A stretch of 64,000 nucleotides of DNA, taken from UBA5109 sp963975155. GTDB lineage: Bacteria > Pseudomonadota > Gammaproteobacteria > Pseudomonadales > Pseudohongiellaceae. Position numbers and translations under genes: made by a program. The notes beneath the pieces are model-generated. The model searched no databases, had not been told where the DNA came from, and saw nothing but the letters and a program-made list of their open reading frames with translations. The stretch covers positions 45,254 to 109,253 of the forward strand of contig CAXBFG010000009.1 of assembly GCA_963975155.1 (NCBI GenBank), given 5' to 3'. Shown here piece by piece: positions 19,346 to 28,848 of this stretch; position 1 is the first letter of the stretch, and each line of letters starts with the position of its first letter.

Positions 19346-20851
19346 ATGTACCAAAGCAACTTGAAAAATATAGCAGCGCTGCTGATTCTGGCTTTGTTGA
19401 TGACACCCGAAAGTCAGGCGCAAGAGATGCTGATATTTGAGCCCTTCTTCCTGAATGACCAGAGCCAGCTCCCCGCTTTAGCGGATCAAGAGCAAACAGA
19501 CAATATTTCCAGCGAGTCAGCAAACGAACTGAGATCCTCCCTTTCTTTATACGAACAGTCCATTGAGCTGACTGAAATTCAGGAAGGAACCTATTCCTTT
19601 GAGCTGGTCGAAAAATTAAGCGCACTTGGGGATATTTATCAGCAGCTTGGTGATCATGCTCAAGCCATTACCAGCTACGAATCTGCACAATATATGTTGC
19701 GTATTAACAGTGGTCTTTTTTCATTGCAACAACGACCTCTGGTTGAAAAAATAATTGCCAGCCATATCGCTACTGGCAATACCCAGGAAGCCAGGTACCT
19801 GCAGGAATATCTCTTCCTTCTATACCAGAAAAACTACAGCCTTGCAGACCCGGAGTATTTATCCGCCAGCCTCGAATTGGTGGATCAGTATCTGCTGAAC
19901 TACCTCAGGCAACCAGAAAACTTATCCGACCTGATGAATAACGACTTGGTTTCTGCCCCGCCCCTGCAAAGCTACCGAACCATTTTCGATCCTTTTTACC
20001 GCTACTATATTTTTTTACCACGCTCCAGTTTTTCTGGTTTTGATCGGGCCATTCCCTGTCTGGACAGCCCTGTTTCAATAGTAAGTAATTACCCCGTTCT
20101 GCGGCTTCAGAATGACCCCCAGTTTAGCAAAGCCCATGATCTGATACTCTCCTTGCTGGAATCAGAACTTAGCGATATTGCCCCTGCAAGCGAACGCAGC
20201 TTGCAGCAGGAAAGAGCCAGCATCGCCTACCTGGCCAGCCGGCAACTGGATTTTATCCAAACCCAGGTCAGTATTGATCCAGGCTCACGCGCTAATTGCA
20301 GCTGGCGTTTTCAGTCAGCTTTACGCCGCCAGGAATATTCAAGCGGGCTGGAGGCACTTGAAGCCTTCGCCTTATCCATCCAGGAAGACCCTGGAGCCAG
20401 CCTTGAAGATAGCGCGCAAGCGCAATTATATCTGGGCGACTGGTATCTGGCTTTTAACGATCAACCCAGGGCCCAGGAGATATACCTGGCAGTATATGAG
20501 CAATTATTTGCTGCCGGACTGGACGCCGATGCCATACAGGCCCTGATGAATCCGTCTCCCTTAGTGCTAATTCCCGCTTTCAGTGAACAGCCCTATGCCA
20601 AGGCGGCTTGGGGCTTTGCGGCGCAGGAGCATCCTTTATATGATGGCTATATAGACGTTTTCCTGAGCCGGACTGCTGCCGGTGAATTCAGAGATATCAA
20701 TATGCTCACGACATCCTCGGAAGGCACTCCAGAAGAAAACTTTGAAAAGTTGCGTCGCCTATTGAAAACTCAAAGCAGCAGGCCTACCCTAAGGAACGGT
20801 GTAGCACTGGAACAGGAAGAATTACGTTTACGTTACTATTACAAGCAATAG
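19346..20851 (+). CDS. Exported TPR protein (paralog 1)
   Basis: A 501-residue exported protein. The ATG at 19346 gives the signal peptide NIAALLILALLMTPESQA; a GTG three codons upstream is the alternative. TPR-like helices lie near residues 60-140 (LSALGDIYQQLGDHAQAITSYESA). The last 80 residues (YDGYIDVFLSR, RDINML, RRLLKTQSSRPTL, RLRYYYKQ) resemble a TonB-type C-terminal fold, an inference from pattern only. The next gene encodes a clear paralog with the same architecture, 18 bases downstream. The pair probably arose by tandem duplication and works in the periplasm; no function can be assigned. Confidence 0.75.
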   Translation: MYQSNLKNIAALLILALLMTPESQAQEMLIFEPFFLNDQSQLPALADQEQTDNISSESANELRSSLSLYEQSIELTEIQEGTYSFELVEKLSALGDIYQQLGDHAQAITSYESAQYMLRINSGLFSLQQRPLVEKIIASHIATGNTQEARYLQEYLFLLYQKNYSLADPEYLSASLELVDQYLLNYLRQPENLSDLMNNDLVSAPPLQSYRTIFDPFYRYYIFLPRSSFSGFDRAIPCLDSPVSIVSNYPVLRLQNDPQFSKAHDLILSLLESELSDIAPASERSLQQERASIAYLASRQLDFIQTQVSIDPGSRANCSWRFQSALRRQEYSSGLEALEAFALSIQEDPGASLEDSAQAQLYLGDWYLAFNDQPRAQEIYLAVYEQLFAAGLDADAIQALMNPSPLVLIPAFSEQPYAKAAWGFAAQEHPLYDGYIDVFLSRTAAGEFRDINMLTTSSEGTPEENFEKLRRLLKTQSSRPTLRNGVALEQEELRLRYYYKQ

Positions 20852-20869
20852 GCACTGACGAAAGAAAAC

Positions 20870-22426
20870 ATGCCCTACTTAAGCGTCTTATCACAGTTAA
20901 CATTTTCAGCCCCCAGGTTTGTGCTCATATTCACAACATTTCTTGTTCCTGCTTTTGTCTACTCTCAGGAAGAACAAAGGGAACCCAATCCTCTGCCTTT
21001 AATTTTCGATCCGGTACTTATTCAAGAGGTCCCGCTTGCCGAAACCGATGAAAACGGAGATCCTCTGTACGGCTACATAGAGCTTTCTTCACTGCCTTCC
21101 TTATCTGACACCATACAGATCATGGACGCCGAACCACTACGGGAAGATGCTCCTCTTAATACGGATTCTTTGCTGGAATCACAAACTCAATATCAAGAGG
21201 ACATCCTGGCTTTCGAACTTGAAGGGGGCGTCTATGATTCTCGTTTAAGCGAACTCTATCTTGCATTAGGCACCACCTTTCAACAACTGGACGACAATCC
21301 TTCAGCCATTGAAGCCTTAACTAAATCCCTGCAGATAAGCAGGATCAGTAACGGACTTTTTTCTACTGACCAGGTACCGATTGTCACTGAGCTTATAGAA
21401 ACCTATTTGAAGATGGACGATGTTTTTTCAGCCAATCAAAATCAGGAATATCTTTTTTATATATTGCAAAAAATTTATGGCGCCACACATCCCTTATTAC
21501 TTGCAGAGCTACTGGAGTACGCCGACTGGAATCTGTACAGAGCGAGCCTGGCTATGGGTTATGCTCCCAACAATCAGGCTCTGTATTTTCGAACAGATTT
21601 TTCCCAGACGATAAATTTTAATACTCAGATAGAAAACCAACAGTCGCAGTTATTCTTACTGGCAGCTTCACAAGCTTATTCGCAGTCAATAAATTTACAG
21701 CATGATCTTGAAGCTAGATTCGCCAACGTCAGCAACCAGGAAGATCTGGAAATTCTGAAAACCAGCTTTAACTTATCGGATGATGACCTGGATATTCCAC
21801 AAACAGAAAAGAAGCTAGCCTATACTCATTTTTTGCTGGCTGAGCTCTATGGCAACTTCGTCAGTCAAAATGCCTTTGGGGAAGTGAGCCGAAACTTTTA
21901 TGTAGAGAATTATATTTATGGCAAGGATGCATTAGAAAGACGTTATGCATATCTTCAGAACTCCAACAGCCCCACTTCTGTTCTAACGCAGGCCTTATTG
22001 GATATTGCTGACTGGTTTTTGCTTTTTGAAAGGTGGACTTCAGCCAAAGATATTTATACACAAATTTTTGCCCAGATAGAAAGCAATGAGACGGACAGAG
22101 TAAAGGGCCTGGTTTACCCTGATCTTCCAGAAAATATTCCTGATTTTTTAAGTTCACCAAATACCCGCAACAGCAATCAATTATCCAGCGAACAAGTGCT
22201 GGAATATGAAGGCTATATCGATGTCAGTTTTAGGCTTAACTTAAATGCCAGTCCGGGCAGAATAAGAATCATTGACCAATCAGAAGAAACCAGTGAGGCG
22301 ACAATAAATACCTTGATTCAAAAACTGCGAAGCTCAAATTTCAGGTTACAGTTAGCGAGCCAGGATGATTATGCTGATAATGATTTCTTAATTCGCTACT
22401 ACTACACCAGGCAACTCGAAGAATAA
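20870..22426 (+). CDS. Exported TPR protein (paralog 2)
   Basis: A 518-residue protein paralogous to the preceding gene. Shared landmarks are a hydrophobic N-terminal signal (VLIFTTFLVPAFVYS), a TPR pair (LYLALGTTFQQLDDNPSAIEAL), the RISNGLFSTDQVPIVTELIETYL block matching RINSGLFSLQQRPLVEKIIAS of paralog 1, and the C-terminal YEGYIDVSFRL ... IRYYYTRQ. A 7-residue cluster of acidic and polar changes separates the two in the middle. The gene is co-transcribed with paralog 1 (18-base gap) and followed by a strong bidirectional terminator. Exact function unknown; a periplasmic partner pair is inferred. Confidence 0.75.
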   Translation: MPYLSVLSQLTFSAPRFVLIFTTFLVPAFVYSQEEQREPNPLPLIFDPVLIQEVPLAETDENGDPLYGYIELSSLPSLSDTIQIMDAEPLREDAPLNTDSLLESQTQYQEDILAFELEGGVYDSRLSELYLALGTTFQQLDDNPSAIEALTKSLQISRISNGLFSTDQVPIVTELIETYLKMDDVFSANQNQEYLFYILQKIYGATHPLLLAELLEYADWNLYRASLAMGYAPNNQALYFRTDFSQTINFNTQIENQQSQLFLLAASQAYSQSINLQHDLEARFANVSNQEDLEILKTSFNLSDDDLDIPQTEKKLAYTHFLLAELYGNFVSQNAFGEVSRNFYVENYIYGKDALERRYAYLQNSNSPTSVLTQALLDIADWFLLFERWTSAKDIYTQIFAQIESNETDRVKGLVYPDLPENIPDFLSSPNTRNSNQLSSEQVLEYEGYIDVSFRLNLNASPGRIRIIDQSEETSEATINTLIQKLRSSNFRLQLASQDDYADNDFLIRYYYTRQLEE

Positions 22427-22483
22427 ACTTTGCAGGTTTTGCCTGATCATCCGGCAAAAGCCAATAGGGTAATTAGCAAGCAG

Positions 22484-22514
22484 AAAAAAGCCAGCTATAT
22501 AGCTGGCTTTTTTT
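22484..22514. terminator. Bidirectional rho-independent terminator
   Basis: AGCCAGCTATATAGCTGGCT is a near-perfect hairpin flanked by an A-run on the left and a T-run on the right. It can terminate transcription in both directions. It lies between the TPR paralog operon and the convergent molybdenum hydroxylase genes. Confidence 0.9.
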
Positions 22515-22529
22515 GTAAGCACTATCCAG

Positions 22530-24818
22530 TTAAACCAGGGTATAGCCCAATTCAGATAATGGTGTTTTCCTGACCCGCGCTCCACTTGCTCCAAATATTG
22601 CATTAGCAATTGCTGGCAGGGTCGGAGGCAAACCAGGTTCACCTGAGCCGCTTGGTGCTACATTATCAGGCTGTAGAAAATGCACATCTACTGCTGGTGC
22701 TTGCGACATTCTCAGCATCGGATATTGATGAAAATTATTTTGCTGAATGACACCATTCTCAAAAGTAATCTTGGCGTACATCAGCTGACTTAAGCCATCC
22801 ATGACACTGCCCTGAATCTGATTTTCGGTTGCACTCAGATTATGGATAAACCCAAAATCGGCCACTGACCAGATTTTATGTACAGTGACTTCTTTACGTG
22901 CATTAACACTTACGTCAGCCACTTGCGCAACATAACCACTATGTGAATAGTAGAAAGCCAGTCCAAGAGCGCGACCCTCAGGTAATGCTCTGCCCCACTG
23001 AGCACGATCTGTCACTGTCGCTATGACATTTCTGGCGCGCTCGTTGCTAAATGCCGGAGGAGCAGGAAAGCCTGCTGGCCCGGGTGGAGGAGTTATATCT
23101 TCAGCATCAAGTAAATCCAGTAAAAAATCACGGTAATCCCTTCCCGCAGCTTCCGCAACTTCATGTAAAAAACTCTGGAAAGTGAAACCATAAGCGTTAG
23201 ATCCCGGGGCACGCATAAAACCGGTCGGGATAGCAGCCGCTTGCAGAGTTTGCGTTACTTTTACATTTTCAACATGCTGCATGGGCAGAACATTTGTGCC
23301 TAAATTTGCTGCCATTAATGGCTCTTCTGCCTCTGCATTTTCAGAGACGGTAATAAAATGATCCGTAAAGCCTGTCATCTTGCCGTTCCCGTCAAGTGCA
23401 GCCTTATAGGAATGAAAACCGCCAGGACGATAAAAATCAAATGCCATGTCGTCTTCACGAGTCCACTGAAGTTTGATTGGCGTTCCTTCCATATGTTTAG
23501 CAATGGCTGCGGCTTCATAAATGAAGTCACTGAATAAACGACGCCCAAAACCGCCACCAATTCTGGTTTGATTGATCACAACATTTTCAGCAGGAAGACC
23601 AACAACCGTCGCCACCCCAGCTTCTCCATTTTGTGGCGCCTGACTCGGTGCCCAAAGTTCTATGCGGCCATTTTCATAATGCGCTGTACAATTTTGTGGC
23701 TCAAGATTGACATGCGAGTGATAAGGAAACTCATAGAAGCCTTCAACGACCTGTGCAGCATTGGCAAAGGCCTCGTCAACATTGCCTGTATTCAGCAGTT
23801 CCATCGGGCCATCCTGATCGGCAATGCGTGCAGCGTTTTCGACCAGGTGATTCCAGCTGGCTGCAGTATCAGCAGTACTGGTATCCCATACGACTTCCAG
23901 TTCCTGTCTGGCTTTTATGGCGGCCCAGGTTGAAGTTGCGATAATCGCGACGCCGCCCAAATGACTTTGGCCATCAAGACCAGGAACATAAAGACTGCCG
24001 AAGGGAGCCAAGATGAAAGCATCAATCACGCCGTTCAGGGATTTGATATGAGCTTCGTTGAAAGAGGAAGCGGTGCCGCCTATGGCCGGACTCCTCGTCA
24101 GGGTCGCATACGCCATACCCGGACGCGTTTGGTCAATTCCGAATAAAGGCTTGCCGCTGACAATTGCCTGATTATCTACACCACCATAGCGCTTGCCCAG
24201 CAAGCTGAATTCAGCGGGGTTTTTTAAGCTCAGGGTTTCCAGTTCCGGTATTGGCATAGTGGCAGCCAACTCGGCAAACTCACCGTAAGAATATTCATTA
24301 CCCGTAGTTGTATGTATAACTTTTGACTGACTGGTACTTAACTCAGTGATGGGGACATAGAGCTGTTGCGCAGCCGCAGCCAGAATCATCAATCTTGCCG
24401 TTGCACCTGCCTGCCGCATTGGCATCCAGTTCACGGGAGTAGAGGTTGAACCACCGGCAATCTGAAAACCAAATTTTGAGTTATCTATATCCGCCTGCAC
24501 AACATCAACATCTTCCCAGCGAGCATCCAGTTCTTCGGCAATGATCAAGGGCAGTCCGGTTTTTATACCCTGTCCGCACTCGGGATTTTTTGAAAAAATA
24601 TTGATACGGCCATTTGTTTGTATTTGGACATAGGGGCTTAATTCAGCTGGTCCACCCTCCAGTTCTTGCGCCCTGGCTTGTTTGTGAGAACCCATGCCCA
24701 AGCCTAAAACCAGGCCACCACCGGCAATTCCTGACACTTTAAAAAACTGCCTTCTGTTAAGACGTGTCATGCTTTTATCTTCAGGTGTTGAGAATTTTGA
24801 AGCTGTGTTGATCTTCAT
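22530..24818 (-). CDS. Molybdopterin-binding subunit of xanthine dehydrogenase family (isoquinoline 1-oxidoreductase beta type)
   Basis: A 762-residue large subunit of a molybdenum hydroxylase, of the isoquinoline 1-oxidoreductase / membrane-associated aldehyde dehydrogenase branch. It carries a twin-arginine signal (LNRRQFFKVSGIAGG), so it is exported folded with its cofactor. Cofactor-binding segments include IGGGFGRRLFSDF, the GFMRAPGSNA loop and the C-terminal GSGEPGLPPTLPAIANAIF, whose Glu is the expected catalytic base. A GAGGAAG ribosome-binding site precedes the ATG at 24818. The 2Fe-2S subunit gene lies 50 bases upstream on the same strand. The substrate (N-heterocycle or aldehyde) is not predictable. 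Confidence 0.88.
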   Translation of the reverse strand: MKINTASKFSTPEDKSMTRLNRRQFFKVSGIAGGGLVLGLGMGSHKQARAQELEGGPAELSPYVQIQTNGRINIFSKNPECGQGIKTGLPLIIAEELDARWEDVDVVQADIDNSKFGFQIAGGSTSTPVNWMPMRQAGATARLMILAAAAQQLYVPITELSTSQSKVIHTTTGNEYSYGEFAELAATMPIPELETLSLKNPAEFSLLGKRYGGVDNQAIVSGKPLFGIDQTRPGMAYATLTRSPAIGGTASSFNEAHIKSLNGVIDAFILAPFGSLYVPGLDGQSHLGGVAIIATSTWAAIKARQELEVVWDTSTADTAASWNHLVENAARIADQDGPMELLNTGNVDEAFANAAQVVEGFYEFPYHSHVNLEPQNCTAHYENGRIELWAPSQAPQNGEAGVATVVGLPAENVVINQTRIGGGFGRRLFSDFIYEAAAIAKHMEGTPIKLQWTREDDMAFDFYRPGGFHSYKAALDGNGKMTGFTDHFITVSENAEAEEPLMAANLGTNVLPMQHVENVKVTQTLQAAAIPTGFMRAPGSNAYGFTFQSFLHEVAEAAGRDYRDFLLDLLDAEDITPPPGPAGFPAPPAFSNERARNVIATVTDRAQWGRALPEGRALGLAFYYSHSGYVAQVADVSVNARKEVTVHKIWSVADFGFIHNLSATENQIQGSVMDGLSQLMYAKITFENGVIQQNNFHQYPMLRMSQAPAVDVHFLQPDNVAPSGSGEPGLPPTLPAIANAIFGASGARVRKTPLSELGYTLV

Positions 24819-24868
24819 GATCTTCCTCGGTACAAAATTAGTGCTTTTAATTAAGAATACTAAATAGC

Positions 24869-25375
24869 TTAAGCAGTTTCAGATTGCCTGGATGCATCAT
24901 AGAACGCCGTACCAGACATTTTCTGGGCAGCAGTTTTTATGGCAGCCTTGATACGCACATATGTAGCACAGCGGCAAATGTTGCCAGACATGGCAGCATC
25001 AATTTCAGAATCACTTGGATTTGAATTGTTGCGCAGCAATGCCGTTGCACTCATGATCTGGCCGGCCTGACAATAACCGCACTGTGGAACATCAATCTCT
25101 ATCCAGGCCTCCTGCACCGGCGTTAAAGTGCCATCGGACGCAGCAAGACCTTCAATAGTGGTAATTTCTTCAGCATTCAGGCTGCCTACTGGAATCTGGC
25201 AGGAGCGTACCGGCGCACCATTCAGGTGTACGGTGCAGGCTCCACACTGGGCTATCCCACAACCATATTTGGTGCCGACCAGGCCAAGCTCATCGCGTAA
25301 GACCCAAAGTAGAGGAGTCGACGGATCGATGTCGCCGATATCCATTGTTTGACCGTTAATATTTAGTGTCGCCAT
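24869..25375 (-). CDS. 2Fe-2S subunit of molybdenum hydroxylase (isoquinoline 1-oxidoreductase alpha type)
   Basis: A 168-residue small subunit that relays electrons from the molybdenum centre. The plant-type [2Fe-2S] cluster ligands are in YGCGIAQCGACTVHL plus a later Cys (VRSC). The second cluster is in PQCGYCQAGQI and NICRCATY. Both clusters and the length match the family. It is first in the two-gene operon, the normal order. It has no signal of its own and probably travels with the twin-arginine-bearing large subunit. Confidence 0.93.
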   Translation of the reverse strand: MATLNINGQTMDIGDIDPSTPLLWVLRDELGLVGTKYGCGIAQCGACTVHLNGAPVRSCQIPVGSLNAEEITTIEGLAASDGTLTPVQEAWIEIDVPQCGYCQAGQIMSATALLRNNSNPSDSEIDAAMSGNICRCATYVRIKAAIKTAAQKMSGTAFYDASRQSETA

Positions 25376-25546
25376 GATTTTTCTCTTCTGTGATTTTTTT
25401 GTCTTTTTTGCTTAACAAGTGGTTAAAAAAACAGGAAATTCCTGTGGCACAAGCTAAACCACCCGCCTGAAAGAATCAAGTTAAAATCACTCAATAGCAC
25501 CGTAATTTCATGGCTTTTCAGCTCGTTTTAGGTATGCTGGTTTGCC

Positions 25547-26125
25547 ATGAAAATCAGTGTTTTTAACACGCCAATTCTCAATGCTCTACTGCGTGCTATG
25601 GCTATCGGCGGTTTAAGACTGAGCGGTTGGAAAATAACCCCCCCTGCAAGGCTTGATCCACCTTATGTCGTGATCGGCGCTCCGCATACCAGCAACTGGG
25701 ACTTTTTGCTGATGTTAGCGGCCATTTTCATTAGCAGAATGGATGTCAAATGGATGGGGAAAAACTCCCTGTTTCCCCCTGTGCTGGGCTCTGTAATGCG
25801 CTGGTTAGGAGGAATACCCATTGATCGCGATCGCAGCCAGGATGTTGTTTTACAAATGGCAAGGGAATTTCGTGAAAACGAAACCTTAACCCTGGTAATC
25901 GCTCCCGAGGGAACCCGAAAAAAAGTATCGCAATGGAAGAGCGGCTTTTACTATATTGCCTTCAAAGCCAAGGTTCCCATAATGATGACCGTCATAGACG
26001 CCGGCTTAAAGGAAGTCCGCTTTGCCGGTACTTTTATGCCCACGGGCAATTACCAGCAGGATCTGCCCAAAATACTGGAGCATTATTCACATGCCAGAGG
26101 TATTGTCCCTAAAAACCAGCCATAA
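25547..26125 (+). CDS. PlsC-like lysophospholipid acyltransferase
   Basis: A 192-residue acyltransferase. The HX4D catalytic motif appears as HTSNWD near residue 44, and the acceptor-binding block as IAPEGTRKK near residue 122. These are hallmarks of the PlsC / 1-acylglycerol-3-phosphate acyltransferase superfamily. The protein is shorter than PlsC (about 245) and close to small paralogs annotated only as acyltransferases. It probably acylates a lysophospholipid or other lipid acceptor at the membrane. It is divergent from the molybdenum hydroxylase genes and convergent with sodB. Confidence 0.85.
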   Translation: MKISVFNTPILNALLRAMAIGGLRLSGWKITPPARLDPPYVVIGAPHTSNWDFLLMLAAIFISRMDVKWMGKNSLFPPVLGSVMRWLGGIPIDRDRSQDVVLQMAREFRENETLTLVIAPEGTRKKVSQWKSGFYYIAFKAKVPIMMTVIDAGLKEVRFAGTFMPTGNYQQDLPKILEHYSHARGIVPKNQP

Positions 26126-26142
26126 GCGCCTATCTCCCATAA

Positions 26143-26167
26143 AAAAGCGGACATATAGTCCGCTTTT
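26143..26167. terminator. Bidirectional terminator between acyltransferase and sodB
   Basis: AAAAGCGGAC and GTCCGCTTTT form perfect 10-bp arms around a 5-base loop. A-rich and T-rich flanks allow termination from both convergent genes. Confidence 0.88.
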
Positions 26168-26197
26168 GAATTTCATAACCAGGCACATTTGTGCCAT

Positions 26198-26776
26198 TTA
26201 GCGCAGATTGCTGTCCGCAAATTCCCAGTTAACCAGGGCCCAGAATGCTTCCATATATTTTGGCCGCAGATTGCGGTAATCAATGTAATAGGCATGCTCC
26301 CAGACATCGACCGTCAACAAAGGCGTGACATCCTCGGTTAGTGGTGTTGCTGCATTGGAGGTATTAACAATTGCCAGGCCTCCATCTGCATTTTGTACCA
26401 GCCAGGTCCAGCCTGAGCCAAAATTATTGACTGCGCTGTCTGTAAACTGGCTTTTGAAATCATCGAATGAACCGAAATGCGCATCGATGGCTGTTGCCAA
26501 CGCGCCAGAAGGTTTGCCGCCTCCATTAGGGCTTAGGCAGTTCCAGTAAAAGGTGTGATTCCATACCTGTGCGGCATTATTAAAAACTCCACCAGTTGAA
26601 TTTTTTACGATTTCTTCAAGTGAGCTGTCGGCATCTGGTGTCCCGGTGAGTAAAGCATTCAGCTTAACCACATAAGTATTGTGATGCTTGCCATAATGAT
26701 ACTCGAGGGTCTCTTTTGAGATGTGTGGTTCCAGCGCATCTTGTGCGTAAGGCAGAGGGGGAAGTTCTATCGCCAT
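26198..26776 (-). CDS. sodB: Iron superoxide dismutase
   Basis: A 192-residue superoxide dismutase converting superoxide to oxygen and hydrogen peroxide in the cytoplasm. The metal ligands are visible in YHYGKHHNTYV (first His), NHTFYWNCLSP (second His) and DVWEHAYYIDY (Asp and His). The FNNAAQVWNHTF stretch and the length of 192 match the Fe-type SodB rather than Mn-type SodA. The ATG at 26776 is preceded by an AGGAGT ribosome-binding sequence. It is monocistronic, with a 355-base upstream region shared with the divergent membrane-protein gene. Confidence 0.96.
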   Translation of the reverse strand: MAIELPPLPYAQDALEPHISKETLEYHYGKHHNTYVVKLNALLTGTPDADSSLEEIVKNSTGGVFNNAAQVWNHTFYWNCLSPNGGGKPSGALATAIDAHFGSFDDFKSQFTDSAVNNFGSGWTWLVQNADGGLAIVNTSNAATPLTEDVTPLLTVDVWEHAYYIDYRNLRPKYMEAFWALVNWEFADSNLR

Positions 26777-27131
26777 TGGGTACTCCTGTTATTAAAAATA
26801 AGTTTATAAAAACAGAGTTGTTTTGCTATTGCTAACAAGAAGACAAACACTGTTATGAGTCACAGCCTGATGCAAAGAAGAATTTTCTGTCTTTACTTTT
26901 TCTTCAGCCTTCTCCCGCCTGCTCCGGCAGTGAACCAGGAAAGGATTCAAACAGACCAAGAAGTCTTTTGCATACTCCTTGCATCCTGTTATCTTAGAGC
27001 GACATAAAGACGCACCAGATAAAGAAAGAAAAAAAATTGGTCTTTATTGTTAAAGCGCAACTACAGAAATGTGGATGGCTTTATCTTTTCGAATTATTGC
27101 TCAATAATTTTTCAAACCAATGGAGGGGCTT
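26777..27131. other. Divergent intergenic region, sodB / membrane protein
   Basis: 355 bases without a convincing gene. A possible rightward promoter for the downstream membrane protein is TTGCAT (26968-26973) and TATCTT (26990-26995) with 16-base spacing. No long repeat or strong hairpin was seen. Confidence 0.5.
26968..26995 (+). promoter_or_regulatory. Possible sigma-70 promoter
   Basis: TTGCAT, 16 bases, TATCTT, directed at the membrane-protein gene at 27132. The elements are imperfect and the leader would be about 130 bases, so this is tentative. Confidence 0.3.
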
Positions 27132-27716
27132 ATGAATCCTTTAAAATCTGTAACCGGCACAATTGTACTAGGTTTTGTCGTATCACTCATTGTAATTTTA
27201 ATACTCCAAAGCGGGGTTTTTAGTCTCTGGTCCACTCTGACCTGGCTGCATGTATTTGCCGGAGTTATCTGGATCGGCCTGCTTTACTATTTTAATTTTG
27301 TGCAGGCCCCGGCAGTTGCAGCAGCCGCGGCTGATGAAGGCGGACCAGGAGCCGCCGGTATCAATAAATATGTCGCGCCACGCGCCCTTCTGTGGTTTCG
27401 ATGGGGAGCACTGGCCACCTGGATCACCGGAGCTTGTGTACTCGAAGTAGGCCCCTTTGGCCTGGTGAATGCTTTCACCTTTGCGCCTGGCGTACAAATA
27501 ATCGGCATGGGTGCCTGGCTGGGAACCATCATGCTGTTCAATGTATGGGTTCTGATCTGGCCCAACCAGAAAAAAATTCTGGGCATGGTATCCGCCACTC
27601 CCGAGGAAATTACCAAGGCAAAATTCGTCGCACTAATGGCCTCTCGTACCAATACCTTCCTGTCTATCCCCATGCTGATGTGCATGGTGGGACAGGGACA
27701 TGGTCTGCCTTTTTAG
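27132..27716 (+). CDS. Membrane protein of urate hydroxylase PuuD-like type
   Basis: A 194-residue integral membrane protein. The ATG at 27132 follows a GGAGGGG ribosome-binding site; an ATG four codons upstream overlaps that site and was rejected. Four or five helices are visible. Conserved features include WLHVFAGVIWIGLLYYFNFVQ, WFRWGALATWITG and MLFNVWVLIWPNQKKILG, which resemble the membrane domain of PuuD / DUF989 proteins without the cytochrome c domain. Those histidine-bearing helices may bind haem. It is a single gene ending in a hairpin; the exact activity is unassigned. Confidence 0.7.
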   Translation: MNPLKSVTGTIVLGFVVSLIVILILQSGVFSLWSTLTWLHVFAGVIWIGLLYYFNFVQAPAVAAAAADEGGPGAAGINKYVAPRALLWFRWGALATWITGACVLEVGPFGLVNAFTFAPGVQIIGMGAWLGTIMLFNVWVLIWPNQKKILGMVSATPEEITKAKFVALMASRTNTFLSIPMLMCMVGQGHGLPF

Positions 27717-27741
27717 CCTTTCATTCCATGCTCAGGACAAT

Positions 27742-27768
27742 ATCAAACCCGGCTCTGCCGGGTTTGAT
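27742..27768 (+). terminator. Hairpin after membrane-protein gene
   Basis: ATCAAACCCGGC and GCCGGGTTTGAT pair perfectly over 12 bp around a TCT loop, 25 bases after the stop. There is no strong T-run, so termination may be partial or the hairpin may protect the mRNA end. Confidence 0.6.
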
Positions 27769-27836
27769 GTCTGAGCCTTTGACTAAGTTGCCGGGAAGAT
27801 ATTCATTCGGCCTGAACGGGCTGCTTCCTGAATAAA

Positions 27837-28847
27837 TTACCTGGGTTCTATTGCCCTTAGGTGCCTCAACACTGACAGCCAGGCACCGAACCAGCCAAGA
27901 AAACCACTGCCCAGCAAGACCAGGCTGATTTCACTGAGGCTCAAACCAATCAAGGCAAAATCACCATCGTAGAGGCCGGCAAGATTTGACACCGGCCCCT
28001 GCATTACAAACTGGGCAAGCAGCACCAGGACACTGGCAATCAGGCCACCACCCACGCCATACCAAAGACCGGTATATAAAAAAGGTCTGGCGACATAGGA
28101 ATCTGTGCCGCCAACGAGTTTTACAACAACAATTTCGGCACGCCTGTTTTCGATAGCCAGCCTGACCGTATTGCCAACCACCAGAGCAACTCCCAACGCC
28201 AACAGGATACCCAGGGTTATGGTTAAACGCTGCGCCAGATTTAAAATTCCATACATTCTTTGCAACCAGTCCAGATCGAATTGCACATAGTCGACACCGT
28301 CAAGCTCTGCCACTTCAGCAACCAGGGTTCTTATTTCTGCGAGCGACTCGGAGACGGGGCTAAGGACAATAACCGCAGGCAGGGGGTTTTCATCGAGTCC
28401 GCTTAATGCATCACCAAACCCGGACAGATTCTGAAATTCCAGCAGTGCCTGATCCGTACTGATAAGTTCAGTTGCGGCAATTCCCGAATGGCTGTTTAAC
28501 GCGTTCTGCACATTCAGTAATTCAGCCTCACTGGCATCCAGTTCCATAAACAGGGAAATTTGTGCAGCCTCATCAATATTATTGCCAAATTGCTGCAGGT
28601 TTTGTAACAAGAGGAACAGAAACAGGGGCAAAGCAATGGCAATGGCAATCATCACCCAGGTCAGGGTACTGGCTGCTGCCGTGGCAAATAAACGATCAAG
28701 GCTGTCAACGGCTACTTGCTGATGGTTCCTGAACAGAACCGACAAGCCCCCCGGTTTTGAAATGCTGCGCCTGGGCTGTTCCTTCTTTTCGGTTTTTTTT
28801 CGATTTGCCGGTTTATTTCTTTGTGAATTTCGTTGAGAAATCGCCAT
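27837..28847 (-). CDS. ftsX: Cell division ABC transporter permease FtsX
   Basis: A 336-residue FtsX, the membrane partner of FtsE that regulates septal peptidoglycan hydrolases. A basic, disordered N-terminal tail (RNSQRNKPANRKKTEKKEQPRR) precedes the first helix near residues 69-95. A periplasmic loop follows, then three C-terminal helices, the normal FtsX topology. The ATG at 28847 lies one base after the ftsE stop; a TTG nine codons upstream would overlap ftsE and was not preferred. It is third in the ftsY-ftsE-ftsX operon. Confidence 0.93.
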   Translation of the reverse strand: MAISQRNSQRNKPANRKKTEKKEQPRRSISKPGGLSVLFRNHQQVAVDSLDRLFATAAASTLTWVMIAIAIALPLFLFLLLQNLQQFGNNIDEAAQISLFMELDASEAELLNVQNALNSHSGIAATELISTDQALLEFQNLSGFGDALSGLDENPLPAVIVLSPVSESLAEIRTLVAEVAELDGVDYVQFDLDWLQRMYGILNLAQRLTITLGILLALGVALVVGNTVRLAIENRRAEIVVVKLVGGTDSYVARPFLYTGLWYGVGGGLIASVLVLLAQFVMQGPVSNLAGLYDGDFALIGLSLSEISLVLLGSGFLGWFGAWLSVLRHLRAIEPR

Positions 28848-28848
28848 G

